Position numbers and translations under genes: made by a program. 64,000 bases of DNA from Heterodera schachtii. Taxonomy: Eukaryota; Nematoda; Chromadorea; Rhabditida; Heteroderidae. The DNA is taken from the NCBI GenBank assembly GCA_023374025.1, contig SIJG01000050.1:387719-451718 (forward strand), written 5' to 3'. A model generated the notes under the pieces. It saw nothing but the letters and a program-made list of their open reading frames with translations. It did not search any database and had not been told where the DNA came from. Below are positions 44,887-56,605 of the stretch, in pieces; position 1 is the stretch's first letter; every line of letters begins with the position of its first letter.

Positions 44887-46353
44887 ATGAACCGACGGTA
44901 AGAAAGGAATTTAAAAAAATTGCAAATTTTCATTTACCCTAAATTTTTTCTCATGTTTCAGCTGGATTTGTGGCGACGTTTGGATGGACATTCTCCCATC
45001 CTTTGACCATGCTCAACTTGGACTTAAAATGGCATTGATTTCCGATCGTTTCGATGTTTTGGTGGAGACGCATTTCGATGGCAAATCAGAATTGACGATT
45101 TGGAGAAGTGTCGTAATTAGCAAGGACAAAGGACCAAAGCCGAAAGTGTCTGAATGGTTCGAGCGCAAAGATGTTGATTTTCCGTTTCCTGACCATCCGT
45201 TGCCCATCAAAATCCGCTTTAAGAATCTTATTATTCAGTAATTCAAAATATTTAATATATTAATGCATTTAAAGTATATTTCTTTAGTTACATTGACCAT
45301 TCCGTGATCACTTTTCTACATGCCAACAAGCAAATTTGGGACAGAAGTGGCACCGATTTGGAATTGTCTGTGTCGGCATACGAATACGAAAATGCCCAGT
45401 CAATTTGGGATGTTTTTGCCCGTCAAATTTGGCCCATTTTTGCGACAACCATTCGCCGTTTGATTTTCATAGATGGCCATCATTTGGACAATTTGCGTCG
45501 TCTGATTTCACCGACAATTCTCACTGATCTTGATCAATTGAATTCAATCAATGCTGGTTGTCTGTGTCCTGATGGAATTGCTGATCATTTTGATGGGCCA
45601 AATGCAACTTTTTCTGCTGGCCAAGCGTTGTCCAAATGGTTACACACGCCGAGCAAAAATGGTCAACCGAAGCGATTGTGTTTCTATGATCCTTTGAGTA
45701 CACCAAATCTGGAATGGCTCAACAGCTTCAAGGAGGTGGCGGCGCCTCTGCCATATTTTATTTTTACCATTTTTTGTTTTCAGGCATTTCTCCGTGCCAC
45801 CACTTCTGTCGCTTACAATATTCAACTTTTTATTGATCTGAACAAAACGCCAATTGAGCCATTTGAATTGGTGAACGAAGTGACGAATGAGAAGCTGACA
45901 CTGATCAAGGGAAGTGATGGCATTGGTCAATTCAATGATGATTGGCTGTTGGAGAGATGCCCAATTATTGCGGAGACGGAGGCGGTTCAGAAACAACAGC
46001 AGAAGAAAGACGATAATTTGGACAATTTGAACACAATCTTCTTCAGTGTTTATGGTGATTGCATTGGGTGAGCAGAAAGATTGGCCTATATTTTTTGTAT
46101 AAAACACTGACAGAGAAGGACAGTACTCTCTGTACAGTACTTTCCCAGAGTCTTGGCAGGACCAGGGATTCCTATTAAAACAGCACTTGGTCCGGGGGTT
46201 TTTTTTCTTCAAAATTTCGGATTCTATTTTTATAAGTGTTCTCATCCATTTCAAATTTTTGCTTAATTTAGGCCGCTGTCTCCGCCAGGTCAAAACGATG
46301 AAAATATGTTCTCGACTCCCGGGCCCAGTGATCAGTGGAAGAAGAAAAAGTGA
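44887..46353 (+). CDS. Family A F-box-like gene A9
   Basis: Exons 44887-44897, 44962-45237, 45288-45735, 45784-46067 and 46272-46353 total 1101 bases (366 codons plus stop). Intron 3 (48 bases) has no stop and is a multiple of three, so its retention would add 16 residues. Exon 2: WICGDVWMDILPSFDHAQLG. Exon 3: YIDHSVITFLHANKQIWD, IWPIFATTIRRLIFIDGHHL. Exon 4: AFLRATTSVAYNIQLF, EPFELVNEVTNEKLTL, RCPI without the usual G-E. The last intron (204 bases) is much longer than the roughly 60 bases in its paralogues. The tail ends in a lysine run instead of acidic residues. The upstream region is TATA-less (CCAATTAATTGAAAAAAGGG; GTGCTAATTGAACC). It lies in the loop of the A7/A10 inverted duplication. 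Function inferred as for A7. Confidence 0.83.
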
Positions 46354-46689
46354 TCATTTGGGAAATGTCCGATCACTTTCAAGTTATGAAGAATTGGATT
46401 GATTTGATGATATTTTGTTTGCTCTTTGAACTGTCCAATTTTGCGCTGACAATTAAAAATAGGAATTTGAATTGGGCTAATAATTAAAAAAAACAATTAG
46501 ATTAGGGCTGCCATTCGTCCTTGAATGGCGAGGATGTCATGAAAGTTTTCTCACGAAATTTGTTTAAATTTAAATCTGTTTTCTGTGCAACACGGAAAGG
46601 GATTATGAGAAATAATTTTGCAGAAAAAATTCTCGTCCTTATTTTTCGGGGCCATCAATTGGAAAACTGCCAAATGACTCATGGACCAG

Positions 46690-47315
46690 TGATTAGCGGC
46701 AATCGCCTAGATTATTGGTCCCGAAAAATTTTTTTTTTAATTTTTTCTGCAAATTCTTATAACACGTTTCTAGGGGTGTTTTGAGGCGCTGAGCACGAAT
46801 CCGGCCTCCATTTCGACCAATTTCGAATTCCGAACCCGAATTCGAACAAAGTCGAAAATTAGAATTTTTTGATTTCGATTTTTATTCAAAAATTGGTTTA
46901 AATGATTTTATTGTAGCACTAATGAGTATCGGTGATGACTTTCAGTTCGTTTTCATGTATTTAAACAAAGTTAGAGCCAGAAATCTAAAATTCAAAATTT
47001 GAATTTTCGACTTTTTGTTCGAGTTTTGGTCCGGGAACCGGAATTGGACGAAATAGAAGTCATGTTCTTGATTAGCGACCCAGAAAACCGCTGGAAACAT
47101 GTTTTTATGATTTTTAAAATTTAAAAAAAACTCGAAAAATGTTTGAATTCGGGTTCGAGATTCGAAATTGGTCGAAATGGAGGCCGGATTTGTGCTCACA
47201 ATCAGCGCCTCAAAACACCCCTAGAGATCGGTTATACGAATTTTCAGGAAAAAATTTAAAGAAAAAATTTTCGGGACCAATAATCTAGGAGATTGCCGTG
47301 ATTAGCTGAATCAGT
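46690..47315. mobile_element. Foldback element FB4
   Basis: Arms 46690-46870 and 47130-47315 are inverted copies (CCTAGATTATTGGTCCCGAA; TAGGGGTGTTTTGAGGCGCT; ATCCGGCCTCCATTTCGACC). The loop (46870-47130) recurs without the outer arms at about 54760-54975. No coding. Confidence 0.8.
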
Positions 47316-47476
47316 GATATTTGAAAAATGACCGATCACTTTGTATTATAAATGTTAATTTTTCACCAAAATTCAAAAAATATATACAAAAAAATTTAGA
47401 AAATATAATTTTTGGTATTTTTGCATCGGTCGACTTGGCCTTACCCATTCGTATTACATTTATCAAACGATCCATT

Positions 47477-49015
47477 TTTAAGTGGCAAATGAGGTTTTTT
47501 TTATGGCTGAAATAAGAATTTTCAAAATTTTGAGATCGAAACCCTGGTTTAAACGTAGAGTTAAACGTGTACTTGGCCAACAAACCAAAAAAAAAATCAA
47601 GAAAATAAATGGTTTATATAATTGGAATGAAAGAATTAACAAAAGCATTTCTGAGAGAAAATAAGCACAACAAATTGAGACCGATCATTTCTCAAATATA
47701 ATTAATTAATTATTCATCTCCGTTGCTTTGGTCCGCTTCTTCTTCTTCATCTTCCGCTGGTGGCGACAATGGCCTAAAATTAATTAATTCATTTTATTTT
47801 TCGACAAAATCAAAAATTGTTGTTGCTGTTCACCCAATGCATTTATCGAAACTCCACAGATCAAAACTGATATTGTTCGTATTGGCATTGGCACTCCAAT
47901 TTTCGCTGTCTTCCCAATTAAGTGCTGCCTTCGCCGTCTCCCCAATTGGGCATCGTTGCAACAGCCAATTATAAATTATTTCGTCGTTGAATGCTTCGAT
48001 CTTCTGTTTCAGTGTCAGTTTTTCTTTCGTCACTTCGTTTACCAATTCAAATTGTTCAGTTGGCATTGTGTCCACACGAAAATAAAGTTGAATATGGTAA
48101 CTGACAGAAGTGGTGGCACGGCGAAATGTCTAAACACAGAAATTGGTAAAATAAAAACGAAAATATGGCGGGACACCTCTTTGAAGTTGTTGACCCATTC
48201 GAGATTTGGTGGACCCACAAAATCATTCCGATGTAATTGCTTCGGTTGTCCATCAGTTGTCGGAGTGTGAAGCCATTTGGTCAACGCTTGGCCAGCATTT
48301 CCATTTGGCGCTTCAAAATCAGCAATTCCATCGGGGAATAGAGCACCAGAATCAATGGAATTCAATTGATCAAGATCAGTGAGAATTGTTGGAGATGTGC
48401 GACGACGCAAATTGTCCAAATAAGCGCCACTAGTAAAGCCCAAATGACGAATGCTTTTCGCAAAAATTGGCCAAATTTCAGTGACAAAAACATCCCAAAT
48501 TGGCTGGTCATCATTGTCCTGTGAAGGAGACACATACAACTCCAATTTGGTGCCATTTCTGTCAAAGAATCGCTTCTTGGAATTGAGAAAAGTGATCACA
48601 GAATGGTCAATGTACCTGAAGAATTATGAAATGCTTTAATAATTACAAAAGTTCAAATTACTCAATCCGAACGCTTTTAAAGCAAATTTTGTTGGGCAAT
48701 TGACGATCCGACAACGGAAAATCCACAAAATTGGCATCGATCGGTACAGACGTAAAATCCACAAAATTTTCACTGTTATCGATTCGAATAGACACTTTAG
48801 GTTTCGGTCCATTTTCGTTTGTATTTGGTCCTTTGTCCTTGCTAATTATTATCCAATTCCAAATTGTCAATTCGCTTTTTGCGTCAAAATGCGCGTCCAC
48901 CAAAACATCAAAACGGTCGGAAAGCAATGCCATTTTGAGTCCGAGTTGAGCATGGTCAAATGATGGGAGAATGTCCATCCACACGTCGCTACAAAGCCAA
49001 CTGAAATTCGTAAAA
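47477..49015 (-). repeat. Right arm of the inverted duplication containing A10
   Basis: Reverse complement of about 40570-42107. Homology covers the exons and introns of A7/A10, the 3' UTR and 100 further bases (CAAGTACACGTTTAACTCTA; GCCATAAAAAAAAACCTC), ending at TTTGCCACTTAAA. Divergence rises towards exon 1. Confidence 0.9.
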
Positions 49016-49072
49016 AAATGTATGGGTAAATGAAAATTTGTAATTTAAAAAAATTAATTACCGTCGATTCAT
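47710..49072 (-). CDS. Family A F-box-like gene A10 (right arm of inverted duplication)
   Basis: Minus-strand exons 49072-49062, 49000-48662, 48615-48177, 48129-47834 and 47773-47710 total 1149 bases (382 codons plus stop), in phase. Exon 3 differs from A7 at only one residue noticed (TDLD versus TDLC), and exon 4 is the same. Changes cluster in exon 2 (FDVLVDAHFD; ENFVDFTSVPIDANFVDFP). The tail is acidic (PAEDEEEEADQSNGDE). The TATA box is at 49119-49111, and the divergent gene B2 starts 243 bases away on the other strand. Inferred role: F-box-like substrate receptor. Confidence 0.85.
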
Positions 49073-49315
49073 GTTTGAGATATTGTGGATCCAAAAAGTC
49101 TTTTTGTCCTCTTTATATACCCATAAAAAGAAAAAAACAAAGAAAATAGGGATTTGATTTGATTCTCTCATTTAATGGAAAACAACAAATTGTGCTAGGT
49201 AATTACCGCGCACTGTACGCTTTTTTAGTATAAAAATGCCCTTGTTTCTTCTTTTCCCCCTCATTCCATAACTCACAATCGCCCCATTTTTTCCGATCAT
49301 TTTGTTGCTACAAAA
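49073..49315. promoter_or_regulatory. Divergent promoter region A10/B2
   Basis: 243 bases between the two ATGs. The minus-strand TATA (49119-49111) serves A10 and the plus-strand TATAAAAA (49229-49236) serves B2. The same arrangement survives as relics at 34005-34140 plus 34723-34760 and at 43196-43345. Confidence 0.65.
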
Positions 49316-50914
49316 ATGTCTTCAACAGGAATTCTGTACGTTTATATTTTCCTTTTTTCTGATTTTTATCTTTTGCTCAATTTTTAACCAGCAGAATTGG
49401 GAGATAAAAATTTGTAAACCAATTTTGAAGGCTTAGCTTAATCGTCCTAAAAAAGTTCAAGAAATGCTAAAAAATTCCCATTGGATTCCCTCACTTTGAT
49501 GCTTTTCCCTTCCCTTCCCTTCCCATTCATTCATTTTCCAATTCATTTTCAGTTGGTGTGCCGTGACTTTTGTGTTGGTCGGTTGTGCCACCATTCTTTG
49601 GTTCTTTTTTGACCATTTCAAAAAACGACTGGCGCCCTCACAAAAAAGAAATGTAAATAAAATTAAACAGAAAATCAAAAAATTTTTTCAATTTTTCAGT
49701 TTTATCTGCGGCGATTGTTGGCTTTTGGTGTTCGATTTTCTTGCGCCTTCCCAACTTGGCCTCGAAATTGCACTGATTAGCCGCCGCTTTGACTTCTACG
49801 TGGATGAACACTTCAAGACGCGCAAATGGAAATTGGGCGAAATTCGAATTTGCTACAAAATTGAAGAAAATGGCACCAAGCAAATGCATATTCACGATGC
49901 CCATGCAAATCTATTGCCAATCCCGCAAAATCCGTTGCCGAACAAAATCATCGGATTCCGAGGCATTAAGATCGCGTAAGAAACCGATCATCCAGATTGT
50001 TTTGATTTATGACACTGACTAACACATTTTCAGCTACATCGATCAAAATGTTGTCGCATTTCTCCGCCGTTTTGACCGTTTTTTTCTCCATTTGTGCCAT
50101 CGATTTGGACATTAGCACTGAAAATGTTCGATTTTTGGTATTTGTTATGCTCAACATTTGGCCAATGCTGCACGACTCCATTCGTATTATGCTTTTGAAC
50201 ACCATCGCTTTTCGCCGTTTGCGTCAATTGGCACCGTCAATGCTCAGCGATTCTCCATCACTTCGCTTTATCTCTTTCAATGATGCCATTCTCCCCGTTC
50301 TTCCGCCTGATGAAAGTGCCAATGCGACGGATGGCCAAGCGGTGGCAAAATGGCTGTTCACGCCCCATTCGGATGGTATGCCCAAGTGGTTCAGCTGCTC
50401 TGTTAATTCACTTGATCAATGGTCTTCGACACTGGAACAGTTTAAAGCGGTGATTATCCCTATTTAATTGGTTTTTTTGTGATTTTTTGTCCCATTTTAG
50501 GCATTTTCCAATGCTTCTTCCCCGGTTACATTTCGCATTAACTTTCTGCTGTCTTCTCCGATTGACGCTGCAGTTGTGCCATTTGATCTGATAAACGAAA
50601 TGACTGTGGAGAAATTGACACTGCAACAAGAAGACGAAGATGTTTGGCTCACGCGTTGTCCAATTGGATGGATGAGAGGAAATGGGGAAATGTGCAGGAT
50701 GAATTATTGAATGACGATCCACAGAATTCAATTGATTTTTTGATCAGAGACGACAGATTCGACGACGGGTGAGCAGTTTTCAAAATTTCATTTTGGTTGG
50801 ACTCGTAAAATGCCATTGGACCCATAAAAATTGAATGCTCTTAAAATTTCAATTAAATCATCATCGTTTTTCAGTCTTCTCGACGCGTCTTCCACCGGAC
50901 CGAGTGATCACTGA
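49316..50914 (+). pseudogene. Family B gene B2 with three one-base frame breaks
   Basis: Same six-exon layout as B1: ATG 49316 with a 20-base first exon, exon 2 from 49552, exon 3 from about 49700 (FICGDCWLLVFDFLAPSQLG) to 49977, exon 4 from 50034 to about 50450, exon 5 from about 50501, last exon ending at 50914 (LLDASSTGPSDH). Compared with B1 the frame changes by one base three times: at the end of exon 2 (run of six A), in exon 4 (run of seven T near 50080) and in exon 5 (GGATGG for GGATGGG near 50672). The other sequence is well conserved, e.g. NIWPMLHDSI, PFDLINEMTVEKLTL and RCPIGW. Either a young pseudogene or homopolymer errors in the assembly. If the errors are technical, this is an intact F-box-like gene. 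Confidence 0.75.
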
Positions 50915-51251
50915 TCAGCAGCAGAAATAAATGAATTGATTAATTTTTAATTGGTGCAATTATAATGACCCAAATGATATGTTGGCACTGTGCCATTTCA
51001 GTATTTTAATAATGTGTATAATTTGTTTGCATGTATTTGACCTTTGTTTTGCTCACAATTCGTCTATTTCCATTGTATTTTATTTGTATGTAAATACATA
51101 AATACCTAATTGTGATAACCTAGCATTATCTCTTCGAAAGAAAAAATCTGAACAATGTCAAATTTGTTGTCGCTAATTTTTTCAAATTTTTAATTGAGTC
51201 TGGTTTTAAATTTTAATGATAAAAAACTTAAATTCACTTTGGACAATTAGC

Positions 51252-51425
51252 AGGGATCATTTTTTTATGTAAATACATTTTTTTTTCCTGGGTTCGGCAT
51301 AGCCTAATTAGGAGGAAAAACACTTTTTTTTTTGTGTTTGCGAACAAAACTTGGGACATATTTTTATACATATTTTGGACTTTTTCGTACATTATGGCAA
51401 TTTGTGCCTATTTCACCCTTTAGAA
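51252..51425. mobile_element. Degraded relative of the GCATATTTT hAT-like element
   Basis: GCAGGGATCATTTTTTTATG, TTTTTTTTCCTGG and AGGAGGAAAAACACTTTTTT repeat the left end of 30372-30911, then ATACATATTTTGGACTTTTT. The right end is missing. Confidence 0.6.
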
Positions 51426-51632
51426 AGTTCTGATTTCACACAACCATTTGAGAGGCACAAATTAACCATGAACAATCAATTAGCAGAATACCCTACCCAT
51501 TCCCCATTAATTAATGTATGCATAAATTACCTAATGCGTTATGGCCATTATTTTTAGCCAACAAATCATTTTAATCTTCCTTTTCTCATCCCTTTTAAAT
51601 CCTGTCATTTTTTTGTTTTATTTTTTTTTGGG

Positions 51633-51641
51633 TATATAAAG
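51633..51641 (+). promoter_or_regulatory. TATA box of A11
   Basis: TATATAAAG, 50 bases before the ATG, followed by AGACTTTTTCATTCATAATA. Confidence 0.75.
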
Positions 51642-51682
51642 AGGTCAAAAAGACTTTTTCATTCATAATACATATCGCAAAA

Positions 51683-53356
51683 ATGAACAAACGGTGAGGA
51701 AATATTTTAAAATTACAATTTTCGTTTTACCCAATTTTTCCATGTTTCAGTTGGCTTTGTAGCGACGTTTGGATGGACATTCTTCCGTCATTTGACCATG
51801 CCGAACTTGGCCTCAAAATGGCATTGCTTTCCGACCGTTTCGATTTTTTGGTTGACGCGCATTTTGATGGCAAAAGCGAATTGACACTTTGGAGACGTAT
51901 CAGAATTCGCAAGGACAAAGGACGAAATGCAAACGATAATGGATCAAAACCGATATTGTCTGTATGGATCAGTGACAATGACATTTCTTTGGAAGAACTT
52001 CCGATTGTGCCGTTACAGTTTGGTGACAATTTTGTGAAGTTTCCGATTGTACTTGCCTATGGCAATTTTGTGGAATTTTCGATGCCGAATCGTCCGTTGC
52101 ACAACAGAATTCGTTTTCATTACCTTTATATCGAGTAATAATTTGAACTTTTTGATATATTTAAAACATTTTTATATTTTTTCAGTTATCTTGACCATTC
52201 TGTGCTCGCATTTCTCCGCTCCAACAAACAAATTTGGGACAGAATGGGCACCAAATTGACATTGTGGCCACACAGAAACGAGAATGATCAGCCAATTTGG
52301 GAACTTTTTGTCCGTGAAATTTGGCCCATTTTTGTGTCAAACATTCGCCGTTTCGGCTTTCGCAATGGCGATCATTTGGACAATTTGCGTCGCCGCATTT
52401 CACCAACAATTCTCACCGATCTTGACCAATTGAATTCAATTGATTCTGATCGTCTGTTACCCAGTGGAATTGCTGATGATCGGCCCTGGCCCCATGCAAT
52501 TGCTGCCCAAGCGTTGACCAAATGGTTGCACACGCCGAGCAAAAATGGACAACCGAAGCGATTCTATTGCAATGGTTTTTCGGACCCATTGAATCTCGAA
52601 TGGGTCAACAACTTCAAAGAGGTGTCTCGCCAGGGGTAAACCCAACTCATCCATACCCAACTCATCCATATCTAACTCATCCATGCACAAAAAATGCCAC
52701 GAAGCAGACCGCTCGATGCAAAAATGCCACGACTAAGTAACCCATAAAAATGCCACGACTATGACCGCACAGTCAAAAAAAATGTGCCACGGCGACGACT
52801 CGCTGTGTTATGGATGAGTTGGGTATGGATGAGTTGGGTATGGATGAGTTGGATATGGATGAGTTGGGTTTGGATGAGTTGGATATGGATGAGTTGGGTT
52901 TGGATGAGTTGGGTATGGATGAATTGGGCGTGACTCATCCCGCCATGATTTCGTCAAATTGTTTTTGTGTTTAGACATTTCGCCATGCCACCACTTCTGT
53001 CAGTTACCATATTCAACTGTTTTTTCTTGTGGACACAATGCCAACTGAACAATTTGAATTGATGAACAAACGGACCAAAGAAAAGCTGACACTGAAACAG
53101 AAGATCGACGCATCCAACGGAGCAGTGCATAATTGGCTGTTGCGACGGTGCCCAATTGGTGAGACGGCGATGGTGCCAGCAATTAAATGGGAAGACTGCG
53201 AAAAGCCGAGTGCCAATTTGAACAATATCACTTTTGATCTGTGGAGTTTCAATAAATCCATTGGGTGAGCAGCAAAACAGCAATTTTTGATTTTGTCAAA
53301 AAATAAAAAGCTTAATTAATTTTAGGCCATTGTCGCCACCAGCGGAAGAAAAATAA
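51683..53356 (+). CDS. Family A F-box-like gene A11, repeat insertion in intron 3
   Basis: Exons 51683-51693, 51751-52134, 52186-52621, 52975-53264 and 53326-53356 total 1152 bases (383 codons plus stop), in phase. Exon 2 is 384 bases, the longest in the cluster, with an insertion DNDISLEELPIVPLQFGDN. Exon 3: YLDHSVLAFLRSNKQIWD, IWPIFVSNIRRFGFRNGDHL. Exon 4: TFRHATTSVSY, EQFELMNKRTKEKLTL, RCPIGE. The tail is short (PLSPPAEEK). Intron 3 is 353 bases instead of about 45 because a minisatellite foldback lies in it. Splicing across it is assumed. Inferred role as for A7. Confidence 0.8.
52636..52948. mobile_element. Minisatellite foldback in intron 3 of A11
   Basis: Three CCCAACTCATCCATA units at the left and about nine GGATGAGTTGGGTAT units in the opposite orientation at the right enclose AAAATGCCACGACTA words. 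CGCCA occurs directly on both sides (around 52629 and 52951), a possible 5-base duplication. Paralogous introns lack the block. Confidence 0.75.
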
Positions 53357-53426
53357 GCGGATCAAAGCAACAAAAATGTCGTCTGATTAAGTGTACGGAA
53401 ATGAATTAGTTAATTAATTGTATTTT

Positions 53427-53443
53427 GAGAAATGATCGATCTC
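53427..53443 (+). terminator. Conserved 3' UTR hairpin word after A11
   Basis: GAGAAATGATCGATCTC, 70 bases after the stop, followed by the TTTTCTCTCAGAAATGC block. Confidence 0.45.
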
Positions 53444-53769
53444 AATTTGTTGTGCTTTTTTCTCTCAGAAATGCTTTTGTTAATTCTTTCGTGCCAATTA
53501 AATAAAACATTTATTTTATTGGCTTTTTTGTTGAGCAATTTATTAATTATCAATGCTTTTGATAAGCTATTTCTAAGACGAGGCGATAGTTTAAAAGAGG
53601 AGTCTTTTGAAAATTTTTTTCACTTTTTTGGTCAAATTTTTTTGTTTATTTTGATGCAGAATTTCTTTTTTTAATAGATGGCACACATAAAGAAAAAAGT
53701 TTTTAAAGTTTAAAGTACGTACTTGCCAATCAAGTACAAACATATTTTCATATTTTTATTACATATTTT

Positions 53770-54554
53770 GAGAATTTTTGAAAATTTATAAATTTCCTAA
53801 ATGAAATTTTCTGAAATTTTAAAGGAAAATAAAGAATTTTTAGGGCTAACGAATATATAAATTAATTTTGGATCAATTGCATTTTAAAGACTTTAAAATT
53901 TTAAATGTTTATAATATATATGCATGACTATTGCAAAAAACATAGCATGTTCAATGCTTTATAACTTTTTTTATACTCAAGGAAAAATTTTATAAAATAA
54001 TATTCTGAAAGAGAACAATTAAAGCTATTGAATGACAACATAAAAAATTAATTTGGTTAAACTTGAGCCAATTTATGGATTTTATGTGTTTCATATTTTT
54101 TTGTTTCGACCCATTGGCCGTTTTACGAAACGCGCATGGGTCGGTCTACGTCAGTTGGGCCCCACACGTTTGGGCCCCAGCCAATTTTTTGACAATAACT
54201 TTTTTATTTTCCATCCAAATCCAACATAGTTGGTATCATTTGAAAGCTTAACATGTTTAGAAACTTTTTCTAAGCTATTGTTTCGCGATTAGACAATTAC
54301 CAAAAAAGATGCATGAAAATCTCAAAAAGTCAAAATTTTTCAAATTTTTCCTACACAAATTTTTTACAGGCTATTAACTTTGTGATTTTTGGGAAGCCGA
54401 TAGAGCTTGTTAAGAGTTTTGAATGATACCAACAATGTTGGATTTGGTTAACAAAGAAAAAAGTTATAGCCAAAAAAACATGCTGGGGCCCAACTGACGG
54501 GTTCCGGCATGGGTGGTAGTTTTATGGCTGGCCGTTTTACGAAACGCGTCAGCA
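53770..54554. mobile_element. FB1 foldback copy interrupted by another element
   Basis: 53770-54133 and 54515-54554 match the right two thirds of 29640-30273 (CATTTTAAAGACTTTAAA; GAGAACAATTAAAGCTATTG; GCCGTTTTACGAAACGCG). The left end is missing. The 54142-54506 element sits inside it. Confidence 0.75.
54142..54506. mobile_element. 365-base element with GTCAGTTGGGCCCC inverted ends, nested in FB1
   Basis: Left end CGGTCTACGTCAGTTGGGCC, right end GGCCCAACTGACGGGTTCCG: inverted repeats with a few mismatches in the outer seven bases. The 8-base target duplication GCATGGGT is identical on both sides (54134-54141 and 54507-54514), and the intact FB1 copy has this word once. No coding. Confidence 0.85.
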
Positions 54555-54637
54555 CGACGGAAAATCCAGAAAAAATGATTGTATTTACAAGAAAAAGAAA
54601 GTCCTGGTAAATTAACCATTGACAATCAGCAGGGCGC

Positions 54638-55090
54638 CCGGAAAATGCGTCAGTGGAAAAAGCGTCAGTAGAAAATGCGTCAGTGAACATTTTATTGTTA
54701 TAAGAAACAAGTTCCTTAGGTATTCGGAATCATTGATCACGAATCCAGTATCTATTTATGTCAAATTCCGAACCGCGGACGGAATTCGAACAAAAATTCG
54801 AAAGTTCTAATTTTTGAATTTAGCATTTTTGGTTCAAAAACGGCATAAATGATCACTTATTGAAGAATTGATGGTTTTCAGTTTGTTTCCATGTATTTAA
54901 ACCAGATTTGGAAGAAAAACCCAAATTTCGAAAATTGACTTTCGACTTTTTGTTCGAGTTCGGGTCCGGGGTTCGGAATGCAAAACGATGTTCTTATAGA
55001 ATTATACTTCTATGTTACATTACTAATACTACAGAATTTAATATGAAATATTTGTATCACTGAAGCATTTTCCACTGACGCATTTTCCGG
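54638..55090. mobile_element. Foldback element with AAAATGCGTCAGTGG ends
   Basis: GGAAAATGCGTCAGTGGAAA at the left (repeated twice more) and TTTCCACTGACGCATTTTCC at the right are complements. The interior matches the loop of FB4. ATCAGCAGGGCGCC before and ATCAGCAGAACACC after suggest an imperfect target duplication. It lies in the upstream region of A12. Confidence 0.75.
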
Positions 55091-55228
55091 TCACGATCAG
55101 CAGAACACCCTTCCACATTACTCTCTCTTTATATACTCATAAATTAATGCTTTATGTCCATTATTTTTGGCCAATAAATCATTTTAATCTCCCCCTATCC
55201 GTTCATCCGTTCGCTCACTTTTATTTGG

Positions 55229-55237
55229 TATATAAAG
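55229..55237 (+). promoter_or_regulatory. TATA box of A12
   Basis: TATATAAAG, 47 bases before the ATG. Confidence 0.75.
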
Positions 55238-55275
55238 ACGTTGAAAACACATTTCTGATTCAGAATAGCGCAAAA

Positions 55276-56605
55276 ATGAACAGACGGTAAGGAAAAATTT
55301 TTTTAATTATAAATTTCCATGCTATTTTTTCTATGTTTCAGTTGGATTTGTAGCGACGTTTGGATGGACATTCTGCCATCCTTTGACCATGCTCAACTCG
55401 GACTCAAAATGGCATTGATTTCCGATCGTTTCGACTTTTTAGTGGACACGCATTTTGATGGCAAAACGGAATTGACAATTTGGAGAATTATCAGAATTGA
55501 CAAAGACGAAGGACCAAAACCGAAAGTGTCTGTACGGATCGATGGCAAATTTGTGGATTTTCCGATGCCGGACCATTCGCTGCCCAACAAAATTCGTTTT
55601 TGTTTCCTTTTGATTGAGTAATTTTCAGCGTTTTTTTGTTTGTTTATATTAATGCATTTTATGTTTCTTCAGGTACATTGACCATTCCGTCATTGAATTT
55701 CTCCGTGCCAACAAGCCAATTTGGGACAGAAATGGCACCAATTTGGATATGCTTGTGCGTTCATACAAACCAACTAATGTCCAGCAGCAAACTTGGGATG
55801 TTTTGGCCCAAGAAATTTGGCCAATTTTTGCGACAAACCTTCGCCATTTTTCCTTTATCGATGGCGATGATTTGGACAATTTGCGCAGTCGCATTTCACC
55901 AACATTTCTCACCGATTCCATTCAATTGAATTCAATTGACTGTGTTCTATTCCCAGATGGAATTGCTGACGATGGGCCAAATGCAACTGCTGGCCAAGCG
56001 TTGTCAAAATGGCTTCACACTCCGACAAAAAATGGTCAACCGAAGCGATTGTATCGCAATAATTGTTTGGGTCCACTGAATCTCGAATGGGTCAACAACT
56101 TCAAGGAGGTCGCCCGCCATATTTTCTATAAATTGCTTTTGTTTTTACCATTTTTTGTTTAGATATTTCTCCGTGCCACCACTTCTGTCAGTTACAAAAT
56201 TCAACTTTATTTTCATGTGGGAGCAATGCCAACTGAACAATTTGAATTGGTGAATGGACTGACGAAAGAAAAGTTGACACTGAAACAGAAGACCGAAGAA
56301 TCCATCGAATTAGTGTATAATTGGATGTTAAAACGGTGCCCAATTGGGGAGACGGCGCCAATTAAGTGGGAAAACCGTGAGAATTCGGATGCTAATTTTA
56401 ACTATATCAGATTTGATCTTCGGCATGGCAATTATTCGGGTGCCAATTTGAACAAAATCCTATTTGATTTGTGGTGTGGAAATGGTTGCATTGGGTGAGC
56501 AGCAAAAGCAATTTTTGATTGTCAAAAAATAAAAATGAAAATAATTTTAGGTCATTATCGCCACCTTCAGTGGAAGAAGAAGCGGATCAGAGCAACGGAA
56601 AATAA
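55276..56605 (+). CDS. Family A F-box-like gene A12
   Basis: Exons 55276-55286, 55342-55617, 55673-56108, 56163-56494 and 56551-56605 total 1110 bases (369 codons plus stop), in phase. Exon 2: WICSDVWMDILPSFDHAQLG, LISDRFDFLVDTHFDGK. Exon 3: YIDHSVIEFLRANKPIWD, EIWPIFATNLRHFSFIDGDD. Exon 4: IFLRATTSVSYKIQLYF, EQFELVNGLTKEKLTL, RCPIGE and a tandem pair SDANFNYIRFDL / SGANLNKILFDL, the second being the form shared by all members. The tail is SLSPPSVEEEADQSNGK. The 3' UTR hairpin is at 56614-56630. Inferred role as for A7. Confidence 0.85.
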
